Below, one piece after another: positions 8,485 through 17,635 of a stretch of 64,000 nucleotides of DNA. How positions within the stretch are numbered: the first letter of the stretch is position 1; every line of letters begins with the position of its first letter. Below the pieces are notes generated by a model that ran no database searches, was not told the origin of the DNA, and saw nothing but the letters and a program-made list of their open reading frames with translations. The stretch comes from Aeromicrobium sp. Root236 (GTDB lineage: Bacteria > Actinomycetota > Actinomycetes > Propionibacteriales > Nocardioidaceae). The DNA lies in contig NZ_LMIS01000001.1 of assembly GCF_001428805.1 (NCBI RefSeq), positions 3,513,908-3,577,907 of the forward strand, read 5' to 3'. The position numbers and the translations under genes were made by a program.

Positions 8485-9014
8485 CCGCGATGGTGGACCA
8501 GCAGGCCTTTCGCGGCGCCTTGAGCCGGTTCGCCAGCGGGGTCACGGTCGTCTCGACGGTGCAGGACGGCGTCGACCACGCCATGACCGCGAGCGCGTTC
8601 ACGTCGGTCTCGCTCGACCCGCCGCTCGTGCTCGTCTGCTCCCACAAGACCAGCCGCTTCCACGAGGCCGTGCTCGACACGGGGTTCTGGGGCGTGTCGA
8701 TCCTGGCCGAGGAGGGCATCGCGGCGTCCGCCTGGTTCGCCCATCGCGGCCGGCCGCTGGACGACCAGCTGCAGGGCATCTCGTTCCACCGCGGCGCGTC
8801 CGGTGCGGCACTGCTCGACGAGTCGCTGGCCTGGCTGGAGTGCACCACGGTTTCCGTCACGGACGGTGGTGACCATACGATCTTGGTCGGTGCGGTGACT
8901 GCCGCTGCGGTTCGGGACGACATCGACGATCCGCTGCTCTACTACCGCTCGCACTACGGCACGATCGTGCGCCTGCCTGACTCGGAGAAGACCGTCTACG
9001 GGAGCAACACATGA
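8481..9014 (+). CDS. Flavin reductase-like FMN-binding protein
   Basis: 177 residues, one split-barrel flavin reductase domain. The segment FASGVTVVSTV, then MTASAFTSVSLDPPLVLVC, is the conserved FMN-binding core, and YYRSHYG closes the domain. Members reduce FMN or FAD with NAD(P)H, often as the small partner of a two-component monooxygenase; no monooxygenase is encoded nearby. It overlaps both neighbours by ATGA junctions, so it is translationally coupled to the VanW protein. Confidence 0.88.
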   Translation: MTAMVDQQAFRGALSRFASGVTVVSTVQDGVDHAMTASAFTSVSLDPPLVLVCSHKTSRFHEAVLDTGFWGVSILAEEGIAASAWFAHRGRPLDDQLQGISFHRGASGAALLDESLAWLECTTVSVTDGGDHTILVGAVTAAAVRDDIDDPLLYYRSHYGTIVRLPDSEKTVYGSNT

Positions 9015-11113
9015 CCGACAAGCCTGACGACCTCACGCCGGACGAGCCGTCCGTCGACGACGCGACGGTCGACGACGCCCCCGAGCTCGACGAGGCGCCG
9101 GACGCCGGGGAGCCCGAGGCGAGCCTGTCCGACGAGGGCGACGGTGTGGTCGAGCCCGGGATCGTGGTCGAGCACGACGAGGAGATCGAGCTCGAGGACG
9201 TACCCGACGTCGAGCCCGCCTACGAGCTGCAGCCGGGCGAGGACACCGTGCTGGCCGAGGCGGCCACGACGTACGACGACACCGACGAGCCGGACCACGA
9301 CACGGGTGACGCCGACGACATCGTGGCGGCACCGCTCGACGACGAGCCGGCGGCCGACGACGCCGGCGACGACAGCACCGACCTCCAGCCGGCGACTGCG
9401 GACGACGACGGGGGATCGGCCCACTGGGGCCGGCGCATCCTGCTCGGCGCGGTCCTGGTGGTGGGCGTCCTCTACGTCGGTGGCTACTTCCTGACCGGCA
9501 GCCGGATGCCCGCCAACGCCACGATCGGTGGAGTCGACGTCAGCGGCATGTCGCCCGCAGACGCGCGCACCGCCGTCGACAAGGCCCTGACCCCCAACGT
9601 CGACCGCGAGATCGTGCTGACCCACGGCAAGACCGAGTTCCGGATCAAGCCCAAGGCCGCCGGACTCGCCCTCGACCTCGACCGCACGATCAGTGAGGCC
9701 GGCGGCGAGCGCAGCTGGAAGCCGGCCGACATGGTGGGCCTGTTCTTCGGCGACCACAAGACCGACCCGGCCCTCGACGTCGACGACGCCAAGCTCCAGA
9801 GCTCGATCGGCACGATCGGCGAGGCCGTCAACCGCGAGGTCGTCGAGGCCCAGATCACGTTCCCCGACGGCAAGCCCAAGGCCCGCGAGCCCAAGGCCGG
9901 CCGCGTCATCGCCCGCGCGGATGCGGCAAACGCGATCCGCGAGGCCTACCTCGTCAGTGACGAGCCCGTGAAGGTCCCGACGGCGGTCGTCGAGCCGGCG
10001 GTCGACTCCGACGGCCTCGCCGACGCGATGAAGACCATCGCGAAGCCTGCCGTGAGCGCACCGATCACGATCCGGGTCGGCGACAAGAAGGTCTCCCTGC
10101 CGGTCACGGCGTACGCCCCGGCTCTCGTCGTGCGGGTCAAGGACAACAAGCTGCAGCCCTACCTCGACGCCAAGAAGCTCGCCGGCCCGCTGACCGACTC
10201 CACGACCGGCATCGGCAAGAAGGCCGTCGACGCGACCGTCACGATCAAGAACGGCAAGCCCGTCGTGATGCCGGGCAAGGAAGGTGTGGGCCTGCAGCCC
10301 AAGGAGATGGCCGTCAAGCTGCTCCCGGCGCTGACCGAGTCCGGCTCGAAGCGTGCCGTCGAGGTTGAGGCCAAGGTCGTCGAGCCGCTGTTCACGACGG
10401 CCGACGCCAAGGCGCTCAAGATCAAGCAGAAGATCAGCAAGTTCGAGACGCACTTCCCCTACGCCGAGTACCGCAACACCAACCAGAGCCGCGCTGCCGA
10501 GCTGATCGACGGCACGATCCTCAAGCCGGGCGAGACGTTCAGCTTCAACAACATCGTGGGTGAGCGCACGGCCGCCAACGGCTTCGTCACCGGCACCGTC
10601 ATCAACGGCGGGGTGTTCCGCGAGGAGCTGGGCGGTGGCGTCTCCCAGGTCGCGACGACGACTTACAACGCCGGGTTCTTCGGCGGCATGGACGACGTCG
10701 AGCACCACCCGCACGCGTTCTACATCAACCGCTACCCGGTCGGCCGTGAGGCGACGGTCTACTTCGGCAGTCTCGACCTGCGGTTCAAGAACCCGACGAA
10801 GTACGGCGTCCTGGTCCACGCCTACGTCATCAAGAGCACGCCCTCGTCGCCCGGCACGATGCACGTCGAGCTGTGGAGCACCAAGGTGTGGGACATCAAG
10901 GCCGGCGAGTCGGCCCGTCGCAACGGCCGCACGCCGGGCAAGCAGTACGACGACACCGACCGGTGCGTGCCGCAGGACCCGATCCCGGGCTTCGACATCG
11001 ACATCTACCGCTACTTCTACAAGGGCGGCAAGAAGGTCAAGACCGAGACCGACACGGCCACCTACCAGGCCGCCGACCACGTCATCTGCGGCAAGAAGCC
11101 CAAGAGCGACTGA
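9011..11113 (+). CDS. VanW-domain membrane-anchored cell-wall protein
   Basis: 700 residues. The first 135 are extremely acidic (Asp/Glu-rich, low complexity) and presumably cytoplasmic. One membrane helix follows at about 140-160. The exported part has YoaR/PG_binding_4-type repeats at about 165-460, then a VanW domain at about 477-605 with the typical RAAELIDGTILKPGETFSFN and GGGVSQVATT. The last part has two Cys (DRCVPQ, HVICGK) that could form a disulphide. The VanW function is unknown; such proteins are thought to bind peptidoglycan and should not be read as vancomycin resistance. The coupling to a flavin reductase is unexpected. Confidence 0.85.
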   Translation: MTDKPDDLTPDEPSVDDATVDDAPELDEAPDAGEPEASLSDEGDGVVEPGIVVEHDEEIELEDVPDVEPAYELQPGEDTVLAEAATTYDDTDEPDHDTGDADDIVAAPLDDEPAADDAGDDSTDLQPATADDDGGSAHWGRRILLGAVLVVGVLYVGGYFLTGSRMPANATIGGVDVSGMSPADARTAVDKALTPNVDREIVLTHGKTEFRIKPKAAGLALDLDRTISEAGGERSWKPADMVGLFFGDHKTDPALDVDDAKLQSSIGTIGEAVNREVVEAQITFPDGKPKAREPKAGRVIARADAANAIREAYLVSDEPVKVPTAVVEPAVDSDGLADAMKTIAKPAVSAPITIRVGDKKVSLPVTAYAPALVVRVKDNKLQPYLDAKKLAGPLTDSTTGIGKKAVDATVTIKNGKPVVMPGKEGVGLQPKEMAVKLLPALTESGSKRAVEVEAKVVEPLFTTADAKALKIKQKISKFETHFPYAEYRNTNQSRAAELIDGTILKPGETFSFNNIVGERTAANGFVTGTVINGGVFREELGGGVSQVATTTYNAGFFGGMDDVEHHPHAFYINRYPVGREATVYFGSLDLRFKNPTKYGVLVHAYVIKSTPSSPGTMHVELWSTKVWDIKAGESARRNGRTPGKQYDDTDRCVPQDPIPGFDIDIYRYFYKGGKKVKTETDTATYQAADHVICGKKPKSD

Positions 11114-11116
11114 GCG

Positions 11117-11950
11117 CTACACCGCGACGTTGAGCCGGATCGTCATGCCGTCGTCGACGTTGCCGGTCACGGTCGCCATCTGCAGTGAGTAGCCGTCGCT
11201 GAAGACCATGTCGCTGTCGAGCGACGTCTGCGCCAGGTTCGTGATGCTCTGCTCGTAGCCGGACGTCGCGTAGACGAGCTTGCAGGCGTCCTCCGGCAGC
11301 GCGATCTGGGAGGTGCGGAGCCTGCCGGTCGCCTTCTGGGCGTCAGCAGCGGTCTTGTAGACCTCGAAGTGGATGTGCGGCCACCGTCCGCTGTAGGCCC
11401 CGGGGAAGGTCGTCGTGAACGACAGCTTGCCGTCGGCGTCGGCGGCCTGCACGCCGCGCAGGTAGTTCTCGTCGGCGATCTCCGAGTCGTACATCGAGTA
11501 GCGGCCGTCACGGTCGCAGTGCCAGACGTAGACCGCGGCACCCTCGTACGGCGTGACTGCGCTGCCGTTCAGGTCGTAGATCGTCAGGTCGAGCTTCGCC
11601 GTGACGCCCTCGGCCGTCGTGCTGGTGCCGCCGAAGCTCGACCGGATGCCGCTGCGCACGACGCCGCTCTCGGTCAGCACGTTGACGCCGTTGGAGCCGT
11701 CTCCGGGGAACGGCCCGCCGGTCTCCTCGGGAACCTCGCCCTTGACGGCCCCGGTGGTGGACGAGCCCGACGGGCTCGAGGTGGTGGCGACCGGGGAGCC
11801 CGACGAGTCGCTGCCGCTGCACGCCGCGAGGGCGGCCGCGAGTCCCGCACCGGTCAGCAGGCCCAGGGCGCGGCGCCGGTTCAGGAGCGTCGGCAGGTCG
11901 TGGGACAGCCCGAGGTCGTGCTCGTGGGGTCCGTCGTGATCGTGCGTCAT
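11117..11950 (-). CDS. Exported intradiol dioxygenase-like lipoprotein
   Basis: 277 residues. A twin-Arg stretch (RRRALGLL) and hydrophobic run lead to a lipobox ending LAAC at about residue 44, so export by Tat and lipid anchoring are likely. The mature part after a Ser/Thr linker has an intradiol ring-cleavage dioxygenase fold with DGRYS and YSGRWPHIHF, which supply the Tyr, Tyr, His, His iron ligands of the family. Known enzymes split catechol rings; an extracytoplasmic version could attack aromatic compounds outside the cell. A TACGGT -10 (11958-11963, minus) lies 7 nt before the ATG. It converges on the VanW gene with a 3-bp gap. Confidence 0.85.
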   Translation of the reverse strand: MTHDHDGPHEHDLGLSHDLPTLLNRRRALGLLTGAGLAAALAACSGSDSSGSPVATTSSPSGSSTTGAVKGEVPEETGGPFPGDGSNGVNVLTESGVVRSGIRSSFGGTSTTAEGVTAKLDLTIYDLNGSAVTPYEGAAVYVWHCDRDGRYSMYDSEIADENYLRGVQAADADGKLSFTTTFPGAYSGRWPHIHFEVYKTAADAQKATGRLRTSQIALPEDACKLVYATSGYEQSITNLAQTSLDSDMVFSDGYSLQMATVTGNVDDGMTIRLNVAV

Positions 11951-11992
11951 GCCTTTAACCGTACGGACGCTGCCTGGACCACTGTTATGCCT

Positions 11993-12982
11993 TCACTGTG
12001 CGGAGGCTGTGGTCCCGGGCTCGAGGTACAGGTAGTCGTGGTGGTCGACGAACCCGTACGGCTCGTAGAGCGCGAGCGCCGCGTGGTTGGTGCGCATCGT
12101 CTGCAGGTACGCCTTGTCGGCACCGTGCTCGACGGCCCAGGCGAGCGACGTCTCGACGATGCGGCGGGCCAGGCCCTGGCGGCGGTGATCCGGGGCGACC
12201 TCGACGCACGCGATGCCGGCCCACTCGCCGGTGACCACGACCCGGCCGATCGCCACGGCGGGGGAGCCGATCGAGACGAAGCCGACGGTGGCCGGGCCCT
12301 CGAGGACAGCGCGCGCCGCAGCCGGGTCGTTGACGCGGCCGTAGTTGACGAGCCAGTCGTCGTCCGCGGTCGGGGCGATGCGGGCGGTCGGGTCGGCGGC
12401 GTACGCCGGCTCGAGATCGGCGACCTGCACGACAGCGCCGCCGTGATAGCCCACCATCGGCACCCACCCGACGGCCCTGATTCCGCGTTCGGCCGTCGAG
12501 CCGACGACGACCTGGGCGAGCGCCGGGACGTCGCGCGACGCGTAGAACTCGCGCACGCGGCCGAGCGCTTCGTCGAGCGGCAGGCCGGGATCGCCGTGCA
12601 CCGCGACGGAGTTGGCCCGGCCGGTGAACCGGCGCGACGTTCGCAGCTCCCAGTCGCCGAGGTGGACCGACTCGATCGCGGGCCAGCCCAACGACGTGAT
12701 GCGGGTCAGCTCGTCGGCGCTGACATCGACGGCGCGACGCCGTCTCAGGGGGCGGTCCGGTACGGCCTTCCAGGTGACGAAGTCCGAGAACGCGACGACC
12801 TGAGTACGCCCGTCCCGGCGCTCCAGCGTCACGCTCGTCTCGTCGACCGCGCGCACCCGCCCGATGGCGTCGCTCATGGCCGGCCCACCTGACGGCCCCG
12901 TGCCGCCGACGACGTAGCGGACCACGATGCGTTGCCCGATCGAGGCGGCGTCCAATGGCATGTCCCCAGCCTTCCATGTCAT
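11993..12982 (-). CDS. GNAT acetyltransferase, Rv0428c/cg3035 family
   Basis: 329 residues. The N-terminal 85 or so form a small beta-barrel-like domain (IGQRIVVRYVV, then SVTLERRDGRTQVVAFSDF). The C-terminal GNAT domain has the acetyl-CoA loop VAPDHRRQGLARRI and ends with LYEPYGFVDHHDYLYL. The Corynebacterium glutamicum homologue cg3035 was described as an N-acetylglutamate synthase, the first step of arginine synthesis; assigning that role here is by family resemblance. A second start at 12961 is possible. A palindrome covers the start region and faces fdxA. Confidence 0.75.
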   Translation of the reverse strand: MTWKAGDMPLDAASIGQRIVVRYVVGGTGPSGGPAMSDAIGRVRAVDETSVTLERRDGRTQVVAFSDFVTWKAVPDRPLRRRRAVDVSADELTRITSLGWPAIESVHLGDWELRTSRRFTGRANSVAVHGDPGLPLDEALGRVREFYASRDVPALAQVVVGSTAERGIRAVGWVPMVGYHGGAVVQVADLEPAYAADPTARIAPTADDDWLVNYGRVNDPAAARAVLEGPATVGFVSIGSPAVAIGRVVVTGEWAGIACVEVAPDHRRQGLARRIVETSLAWAVEHGADKAYLQTMRTNHAALALYEPYGFVDHHDYLYLEPGTTASAQ

Positions 12983-12996
12983 GAGGTGGACCTCAT
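12981..12996. promoter_or_regulatory. Palindrome at the GNAT/fdxA divergent start
   Basis: ATGAGGT, two bases, ACCTCAT: a perfect 7-bp inverted repeat lying on the GNAT start codon and upstream of the fdxA -10 (GATACT, 13021-13026). It could be an operator or a hairpin at the start of the GNAT message. Confidence 0.35.
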
Positions 12997-13055
12997 GTGC
13001 GGGAGGTGGAGCGGAGGCGTGATACTAGTGCCAGCCCTTTGAAGGAGAAATGCTC

Positions 13056-13379
13056 GTGACGTACGTGATCGCCCAGCCGTGTGTGGACCTCAAGGACCGC
13101 GCTTGTGTGGACGAATGTCCCGTGGACTGCATCTACGAAGGCAAGCGGATGCTCTACATCCACCCCGACGAATGCGTCGACTGCGGTGCGTGCGAGCCGG
13201 TCTGCCCTGTCGAGGCGATCTTCTACGAGGACGACACGCCGCCGGAGTGGAAGGACTACTACACCGCCAACGTCGATTTCTTCGACGACATCGGCTCGCC
13301 CGGTGGCGCGGCCAAGCTCGGCGTCATCGACAAGGATCACCCGCTCATCGCAGCGCTGCCCCCTCAGCCCCAGGAATGA
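13056..13379 (+). CDS. fdxA: Seven-iron ferredoxin FdxA
   Basis: 107 residues from the GTG at 13056. AGGAG at 13043-13047 is 8 nt from this GTG but only 2 nt from the ATG at 13050, so the GTG is preferred; it also gives the family N-terminus MTYVIAQPC. The Cys patterns [17 protein letters not shown] and [12 protein letters not shown] bind one 3Fe-4S and one 4Fe-4S cluster. FdxA is a cytoplasmic electron carrier, often serving P450s or stress metabolism. The stop overlaps the dapC ATG (ATGA), a pairing common in actinobacteria. Confidence 0.93.
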   Translation: MTYVIAQPCVDLKDRACVDECPVDCIYEGKRMLYIHPDECVDCGACEPVCPVEAIFYEDDTPPEWKDYYTANVDFFDDIGSPGGAAKLGVIDKDHPLIAALPPQPQE

Positions 13380-14482
13380 CCTCCAGGGGCAACGTCTCGG
13401 CGAAGTTCCCTGACTTCCCCTGGGACACGCTCGCCGCTGCCAAGGCCCGTGCCTCCGCACACCCCCGCGGACTGGTCGATCTCTCGATCGGAACGCCGGT
13501 CGATCCCACGCCTGACGTCGCCCGTGAGGCGCTCGTCGCCGCGGCCGACGCGCCGGGCTATCCGACCGTGTTCGGGCCCGATTCGTTGCGCCAGGCCGCT
13601 GTCGACTGGATCGAGCGCCGCTTCGGTGTGACCGGCCTGAGCGCCTCGCAGGTGCTGCCCACGATCGGCTCCAAGGAGCTCATCGCCAACCTGCCCACGC
13701 AGCTGGGCCTCGGAGCCGACGACCTCGTCGTCCTGCCCGAGCTGGCCTATCCGACGTACGAGGTCGGCGCCCGCTATGCCGGCTGCGAGGTCGTCGCGAC
13801 CGACTCGACGCTCTCGCTCGGGCCGCGGGTCCCGGCGATCATCTACCTCAACTCACCCGGCAACCCGACAGGCCGCATCCTGCCGCCCGACCACCTCCGC
13901 AAGGTCGTCGACTGGGCGCGCGAGCGCGGCACGCTGGTGGTCTCCGACGAGTGCTACCTCGAGTTCGCGTGGGAGGGCACGCCGACCTCGGTGCTCCACC
14001 CGGACATCTGCGGTGGCTCGTTCGACGGCATCCTGGCGGTCCACTCGCTCTCCAAGCGGTCCAACCTCGCGGGCTACCGCGACGCGTTCGTCACCGGCGA
14101 CCAGGCTGTGGTCTCCGAGCTGCTCGAGGTCCGCAAGCACCTCGGCTTCATGGTCCCGACGCCGGTGCAGGCGGCGATGACCGCCGCTCTCGCCGACGAC
14201 GATCACGTCGACGCGCAGCGCAAGACGTACGCCGCCCGGCGCCTCGACCTGCGGCGCGCGTTCGAGTCCGCAGGCTTCACGGTCGAGCACTCCGAGGGCG
14301 CGCTCTACCTCTGGATGACGCGCGGCGAGCCGTGCCGCGACACGATCGACTGGCTCGCCGAGCGCGGCATCCTCGCCGCGCCGGGCGACTTCTACGGCGC
14401 CGCCGGCGCCCAGCACGTACGGGCCGCCTTCACCGCCACCGACGAGCGCGTCGCCGAAGCCGTCACCCGCCTCACGTCCTGA
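13376..14482 (+). CDS. dapC: Succinyldiaminopimelate aminotransferase DapC
   Basis: 368 residues, a fold-type I PLP aminotransferase. The PLP-binding Lys is in [12 protein letters not shown] (about residue 227); [11 protein letters not shown] and [10 protein letters not shown] are the usual cofactor-binding segments. DapC converts N-succinyl-2-amino-6-oxopimelate to succinyl-diaminopimelate with glutamate, in the lysine and peptidoglycan precursor pathway. The assignment is supported by coupling to fdxA and by dapD 0.9 kb downstream on the other strand. A large palindrome follows the stop. Confidence 0.92.
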   Translation: MTSRGNVSAKFPDFPWDTLAAAKARASAHPRGLVDLSIGTPVDPTPDVAREALVAAADAPGYPTVFGPDSLRQAAVDWIERRFGVTGLSASQVLPTIGSKELIANLPTQLGLGADDLVVLPELAYPTYEVGARYAGCEVVATDSTLSLGPRVPAIIYLNSPGNPTGRILPPDHLRKVVDWARERGTLVVSDECYLEFAWEGTPTSVLHPDICGGSFDGILAVHSLSKRSNLAGYRDAFVTGDQAVVSELLEVRKHLGFMVPTPVQAAMTAALADDDHVDAQRKTYAARRLDLRRAFESAGFTVEHSEGALYLWMTRGEPCRDTIDWLAERGILAAPGDFYGAAGAQHVRAAFTATDERVAEAVTRLTS

Positions 14483-14490
14483 TGACATCT

Positions 14491-14555
14491 CCGCGATCTG
14501 TGGAGTTGGAGGCGTCATTACGCCTGGGTAGCGCCTCCAACATCACAAATCGCGG
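14491..14555. terminator. Nested palindrome between dapC and a convergent gene
   Basis: Outer arms CCGCGAT / ATCGCGG (14491-14497, 14549-14555) and inner arms GTTGGAGGCG / CGCCTCCAAC (14505-14514, 14532-14541) are perfect. The 7-base segments between them also pair in part (TGTG with CACA). It lies between convergent genes and can act as a bidirectional terminator. Its outer arm resembles that of the element at 31982. Confidence 0.7.
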
Positions 14556-14563
14556 GGTTCGGG

Positions 14564-15388
14564 TCAGTTCGTGGAGACGCGCACGGTGTCGGAGTCGGTG
14601 CCGGACCTGGCGGTCCAGCCCTTGTCGGAGTCCTCGGCGCTCCACTGCCGGTTGCCGAACGAGATGTCGGTGATCCGCAGGTGCGAGGCGTTGCCGACGA
14701 GGTAGTGCGCGAGCGCCCAGCCGCGAGCCCTGACGTCGGAGGCCTTGCCCGTCAGCGGGTACGACGCGTCGTCTCCGTCCGTGGCGAACGGGATGCCGCC
14801 GAACGCCGCCTTGACGTCCTGCGTGACCCGCGCGATCGTCCCGCTGCCCTTGGGATTGATCTGGCAGGTGAACTTCGCCGGGCTGTAGCCGCGCAGCGCG
14901 GAGGCCAGGGCCCGTGAGTAGTCCTCGTGCTGCGCGTACGCACCGGGGAACGCAGAGCGCTGGACCTTCTGCGCGGCCTCGGTGATCTTCATCGACTGAT
15001 AGCCCTTGATCTTGACGAGCGCGTCGTAGAACCGGCCGATCGAGTAGTGCGGGTCGCTGATCTGCTTGACCGTGCCCCAGCCCTGCGAGGTGCGCTGCTG
15101 GAACAGCCCGACCGAGTCGCGGTCGCCGTAGTCGATGTTGTGGATCTTGGACTCCTGGAACGCAGTCGCGATCGCGATCGACGTGGCCCGCGGCGGCAGG
15201 CCCCGGCGCTGCGAGATCGCCGCCATCAGCGATGCCCACCTCGCCTGCTCGAGGTCGATCTCAGCCCGGACCGTGCCGACCTGGGCGACGCAGAACTCGC
15301 TCCGCAGCGGCTTGCGGTCGCGCAGCACCGTCGCCACCAGGACCGTCGCGACGACGAGCCCGAGGACCACGAACCAACGAAACCGCAC
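14564..15388 (-). CDS. Membrane-anchored lysozyme-like protein
   Basis: 274 residues. An N-terminal signal anchor (about 5-22) is followed by an extracytoplasmic domain with IATAFQESKIHNIDYGDRDS and VGLFQQR, which resembles the catalytic Glu-Ser and downstream glutamine motifs of lytic transglycosylases. Homologues are often labelled heavy-metal or cobalt transporters without good reason. A role in peptidoglycan cleavage is inferred from the fold motifs and from the neighbouring dapD and LCP genes. The GTG start is 3 bp after dapD, so the two form an operon. Confidence 0.7.
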   Translation of the reverse strand: MRFRWFVVLGLVVATVLVATVLRDRKPLRSEFCVAQVGTVRAEIDLEQARWASLMAAISQRRGLPPRATSIAIATAFQESKIHNIDYGDRDSVGLFQQRTSQGWGTVKQISDPHYSIGRFYDALVKIKGYQSMKITEAAQKVQRSAFPGAYAQHEDYSRALASALRGYSPAKFTCQINPKGSGTIARVTQDVKAAFGGIPFATDGDDASYPLTGKASDVRARGWALAHYLVGNASHLRITDISFGNRQWSAEDSDKGWTARSGTDSDTVRVSTN

Positions 15389-15391
15389 CAG

Positions 15392-16336
15392 TCAGTTGGC
15401 GTGCAGGTCGGCGTTGAGCTCGATGCCCGTACGTTCACCGCGCGGCCGGGCCTCGATGGCCCCGGTCTGGCTGTTGGTCAGGAACAGGACGCCGTCGTGG
15501 CCGGAGAGCTCCGACGCCTTGACGACGGAACCGTCGGGCATCGTCACCTTCGATCCGGCCGTCACGTAGGTGCCGGCGGCGACGACGCAGTCGTTGCCGA
15601 GCGAGATGCCGATGCCGGCGTTGGCGCCGATCAGGCTGTTCTCGCCAACGGTGATGACCGCCTTGCCGCCACCGGACAGCGTGCCCATGATCGACGCGCC
15701 GCCACCGACGTCCGAGCCGTTGCCGACGGTGACGCCGGCTGAGATGCGGCCCTCGACCATCGCGGTGCCGAGCGTCCCGGCGTTGTAGTTGACGAAGCCC
15801 TCGTGCATCACGGTCGTGCCCTCGGCCAGGTGGGCGCCGAGGCGTACGCGATCAGCGTCGCCGATGCGGACGCCGGACGGGACGACGTAGTCGGTCATGC
15901 GCGGGAACTTGTCGATGCTCGTCACCTGGACGTGCAGGCCGGCGCCGCGGGCCCGGGTGCGGATGGTCTCGAAGCCGTCGACGGGGCAGGGCCCGAGCGA
16001 CGTCCACACCACGTTGGTCAGCAGGCCGAAGATGCCGTCGAGGCTCTGCCCGTGGGGCGCGACGAGCCGGTGCGACAGCAGGTGCAGGCGCAGATAGACG
16101 TCGTACACGTCGGTGGGCGGCGCCTGCAGGTCGTCGATCACGGTGTGCACGACGACCTTGTGCACCTCACGGATCGCGTCCTGGCCGGCCAGCGCGGTCA
16201 GCTCGGCGGGCTCGGGATCGCCGTCAGGTGCTGCGCCGAGCCGGGGCTCGGGATACCAGACGTCGAGGACCGTGCCGTCGAGGGTCAGCGTGGCGACGCC
16301 GTAGGCGTACGCGCCGGGATGATCCGCAGAAGTCAT
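15392..16336 (-). CDS. dapD: Tetrahydrodipicolinate N-succinyltransferase DapD
   Basis: 314 residues, the actinobacterial form. A left-handed beta-helix of hexapeptide repeats spans about 160-270 ([20 protein letters not shown] is a good example), after an N-terminal domain specific to this branch. The enzyme uses succinyl-CoA to succinylate tetrahydrodipicolinate, just upstream of DapC in diaminopimelate synthesis. A TAGGTT -10 (16344-16349, minus) lies 7 nt before the ATG, so the message is probably leaderless. The lysozyme-like gene follows in the same operon. Confidence 0.93.
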   Translation of the reverse strand: MTSADHPGAYAYGVATLTLDGTVLDVWYPEPRLGAAPDGDPEPAELTALAGQDAIREVHKVVVHTVIDDLQAPPTDVYDVYLRLHLLSHRLVAPHGQSLDGIFGLLTNVVWTSLGPCPVDGFETIRTRARGAGLHVQVTSIDKFPRMTDYVVPSGVRIGDADRVRLGAHLAEGTTVMHEGFVNYNAGTLGTAMVEGRISAGVTVGNGSDVGGGASIMGTLSGGGKAVITVGENSLIGANAGIGISLGNDCVVAAGTYVTAGSKVTMPDGSVVKASELSGHDGVLFLTNSQTGAIEARPRGERTGIELNADLHAN

Positions 16337-16360
16337 GCCCTCAAACCTATCTGGGGGCCA

Positions 16361-17479
16361 CTAGGACTTGGGCAGGCCGTCCTTGGTGCACAGGCTGCCG
16401 ATCTGGTCGGTGCGGTCCTTCTTGATGTAGTCGAACATCTTGGGCGCCCTCTCGGGGTCCCAGGTGACCGCGAAGTCCCGCAACGGCACGGTGCAGTTGA
16501 GCCCGCCGCCGCCCATCGAGGCCGACAGGGCGAGGGCGAACTTGAACAGCGCGAGAGGACTGACGTCGTCGCCGATGCGCAGGGAGCCCGACGCGCCTTT
16601 GGCGACGCTGACGTAGCGGAACGGGTTGATGACGGTCCACGGTGACTTGGCCTTGTCGGCGATCGAGCCGAGCACCTCGCGCTGGCTCTGCACCCGCTGG
16701 ATGTCCTGCGTGGCGTACGAGTGCCGGTTGCGCGAGTAGGCGAGCGCGACCCTGCCGTCGACGGTCTGGCAGCCCTTCTGGACGTCGAGACCCGAGTCCT
16801 TGTCCTTGAGGCGCTGCTTGGGGCAGATCTCGACCCCGCCGAGGGAGTCCACGACCTTGACGAGACCGCCGAAGCCGACCTCGATGTAGTCGTCGACGCG
16901 GATCCCGGTGTTCTTCTCGATCGTGCGTACCAGCAGCTTGGGGCCGCCATAGGCGTACGCGGCGTTGATCTTGGTCCGGCCGTAGCCGGGGATGTCGACG
17001 AGCGAGTCGCGGGGGAGCGACATCAGGACGCTGGGCCCGCTGCCGGTGTGGAGCAGCATGATCGTGTCGGTACGGCCGCGGCCGCCCGTGTCGCCACCGG
17101 TCGCGAGCTCCTTCTGCTCGGCCTTGGTCAGCCCGCGGCGGCTGTCGGAGCCGACGAGGAGGTAGGTCGTGCCGGGCTGGTCGGCCGGGCGGCCCGAGGC
17201 GGGGGAGGCGTCGACCTTCTCGATCTGGCCCCAGGCCCACCAGGGGACGGCGATGAGGAAGACGATCCACGCGAGCACGAGGATGCCGAAGATCCGCCGG
17301 CCGTTGCGGCGCTTCTTGGGCTTCCCGGGTCCGCTCGGAGGCTCGTCAGTGACGCGGCGCCCGGGGGGTGGCAGGTTGGGCGGAGGAAGGTCGGAGGCGG
17401 TCTCCCGAGGCACGGGGCGGGTCGGCTTGTCCTCGCCGTACAACCACCCGTACTCGCCGTCCGGGCGCTGATCTGACAT
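16361..17479 (-). CDS. LCP-family cell-wall polymer ligase, single-TM type
   Basis: 372 residues from the ATG at 17479, which is 7 nt after a TACGGT -10 (17487-17492, minus). A Pro-rich cytoplasmic tail of about 60 residues and one membrane helix (about 62-84) precede the LytR-CpsA-Psr domain. Key segments are GSDSRRG, RTDTIMLL, LPRDS and KINAAYAYGG, including the Arg and Asp residues that grip the polyprenyl pyrophosphate. LCP enzymes transfer teichoic acid, arabinogalactan or capsule chains from lipid carriers to peptidoglycan outside the membrane. Two larger paralogues follow on the other strand. Confidence 0.9.
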   Translation of the reverse strand: MSDQRPDGEYGWLYGEDKPTRPVPRETASDLPPPNLPPPGRRVTDEPPSGPGKPKKRRNGRRIFGILVLAWIVFLIAVPWWAWGQIEKVDASPASGRPADQPGTTYLLVGSDSRRGLTKAEQKELATGGDTGGRGRTDTIMLLHTGSGPSVLMSLPRDSLVDIPGYGRTKINAAYAYGGPKLLVRTIEKNTGIRVDDYIEVGFGGLVKVVDSLGGVEICPKQRLKDKDSGLDVQKGCQTVDGRVALAYSRNRHSYATQDIQRVQSQREVLGSIADKAKSPWTVINPFRYVSVAKGASGSLRIGDDVSPLALFKFALALSASMGGGGLNCTVPLRDFAVTWDPERAPKMFDYIKKDRTDQIGSLCTKDGLPKS

Positions 17480-17635
17480 GAGCACGACCGTACCTGACCT
17501 CGGCTCACGCTCCCGGCAGCCGCTCGAGCGCCACCGGCGAAAATCCCGGTGCTCCCCGGCGCGCCCTCAACCTCAACTCGAGAGTTTGTGTGGATACTGA
17601 GAATCGCCTCAGCCTCTTCCCCACGTGAGGACACC

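Noticed and set aside
9011-11113. Vancomycin resistance gene call for the VanW protein
   Set aside because: There is no VanS/R, H, A or X gene nearby and VanW domains are common in susceptible bacteria.
14564-15388. Heavy-metal transporter label for the lysozyme-like protein
   Set aside because: It has only one membrane helix and no metal-binding motif, but has lytic transglycosylase-like motifs.
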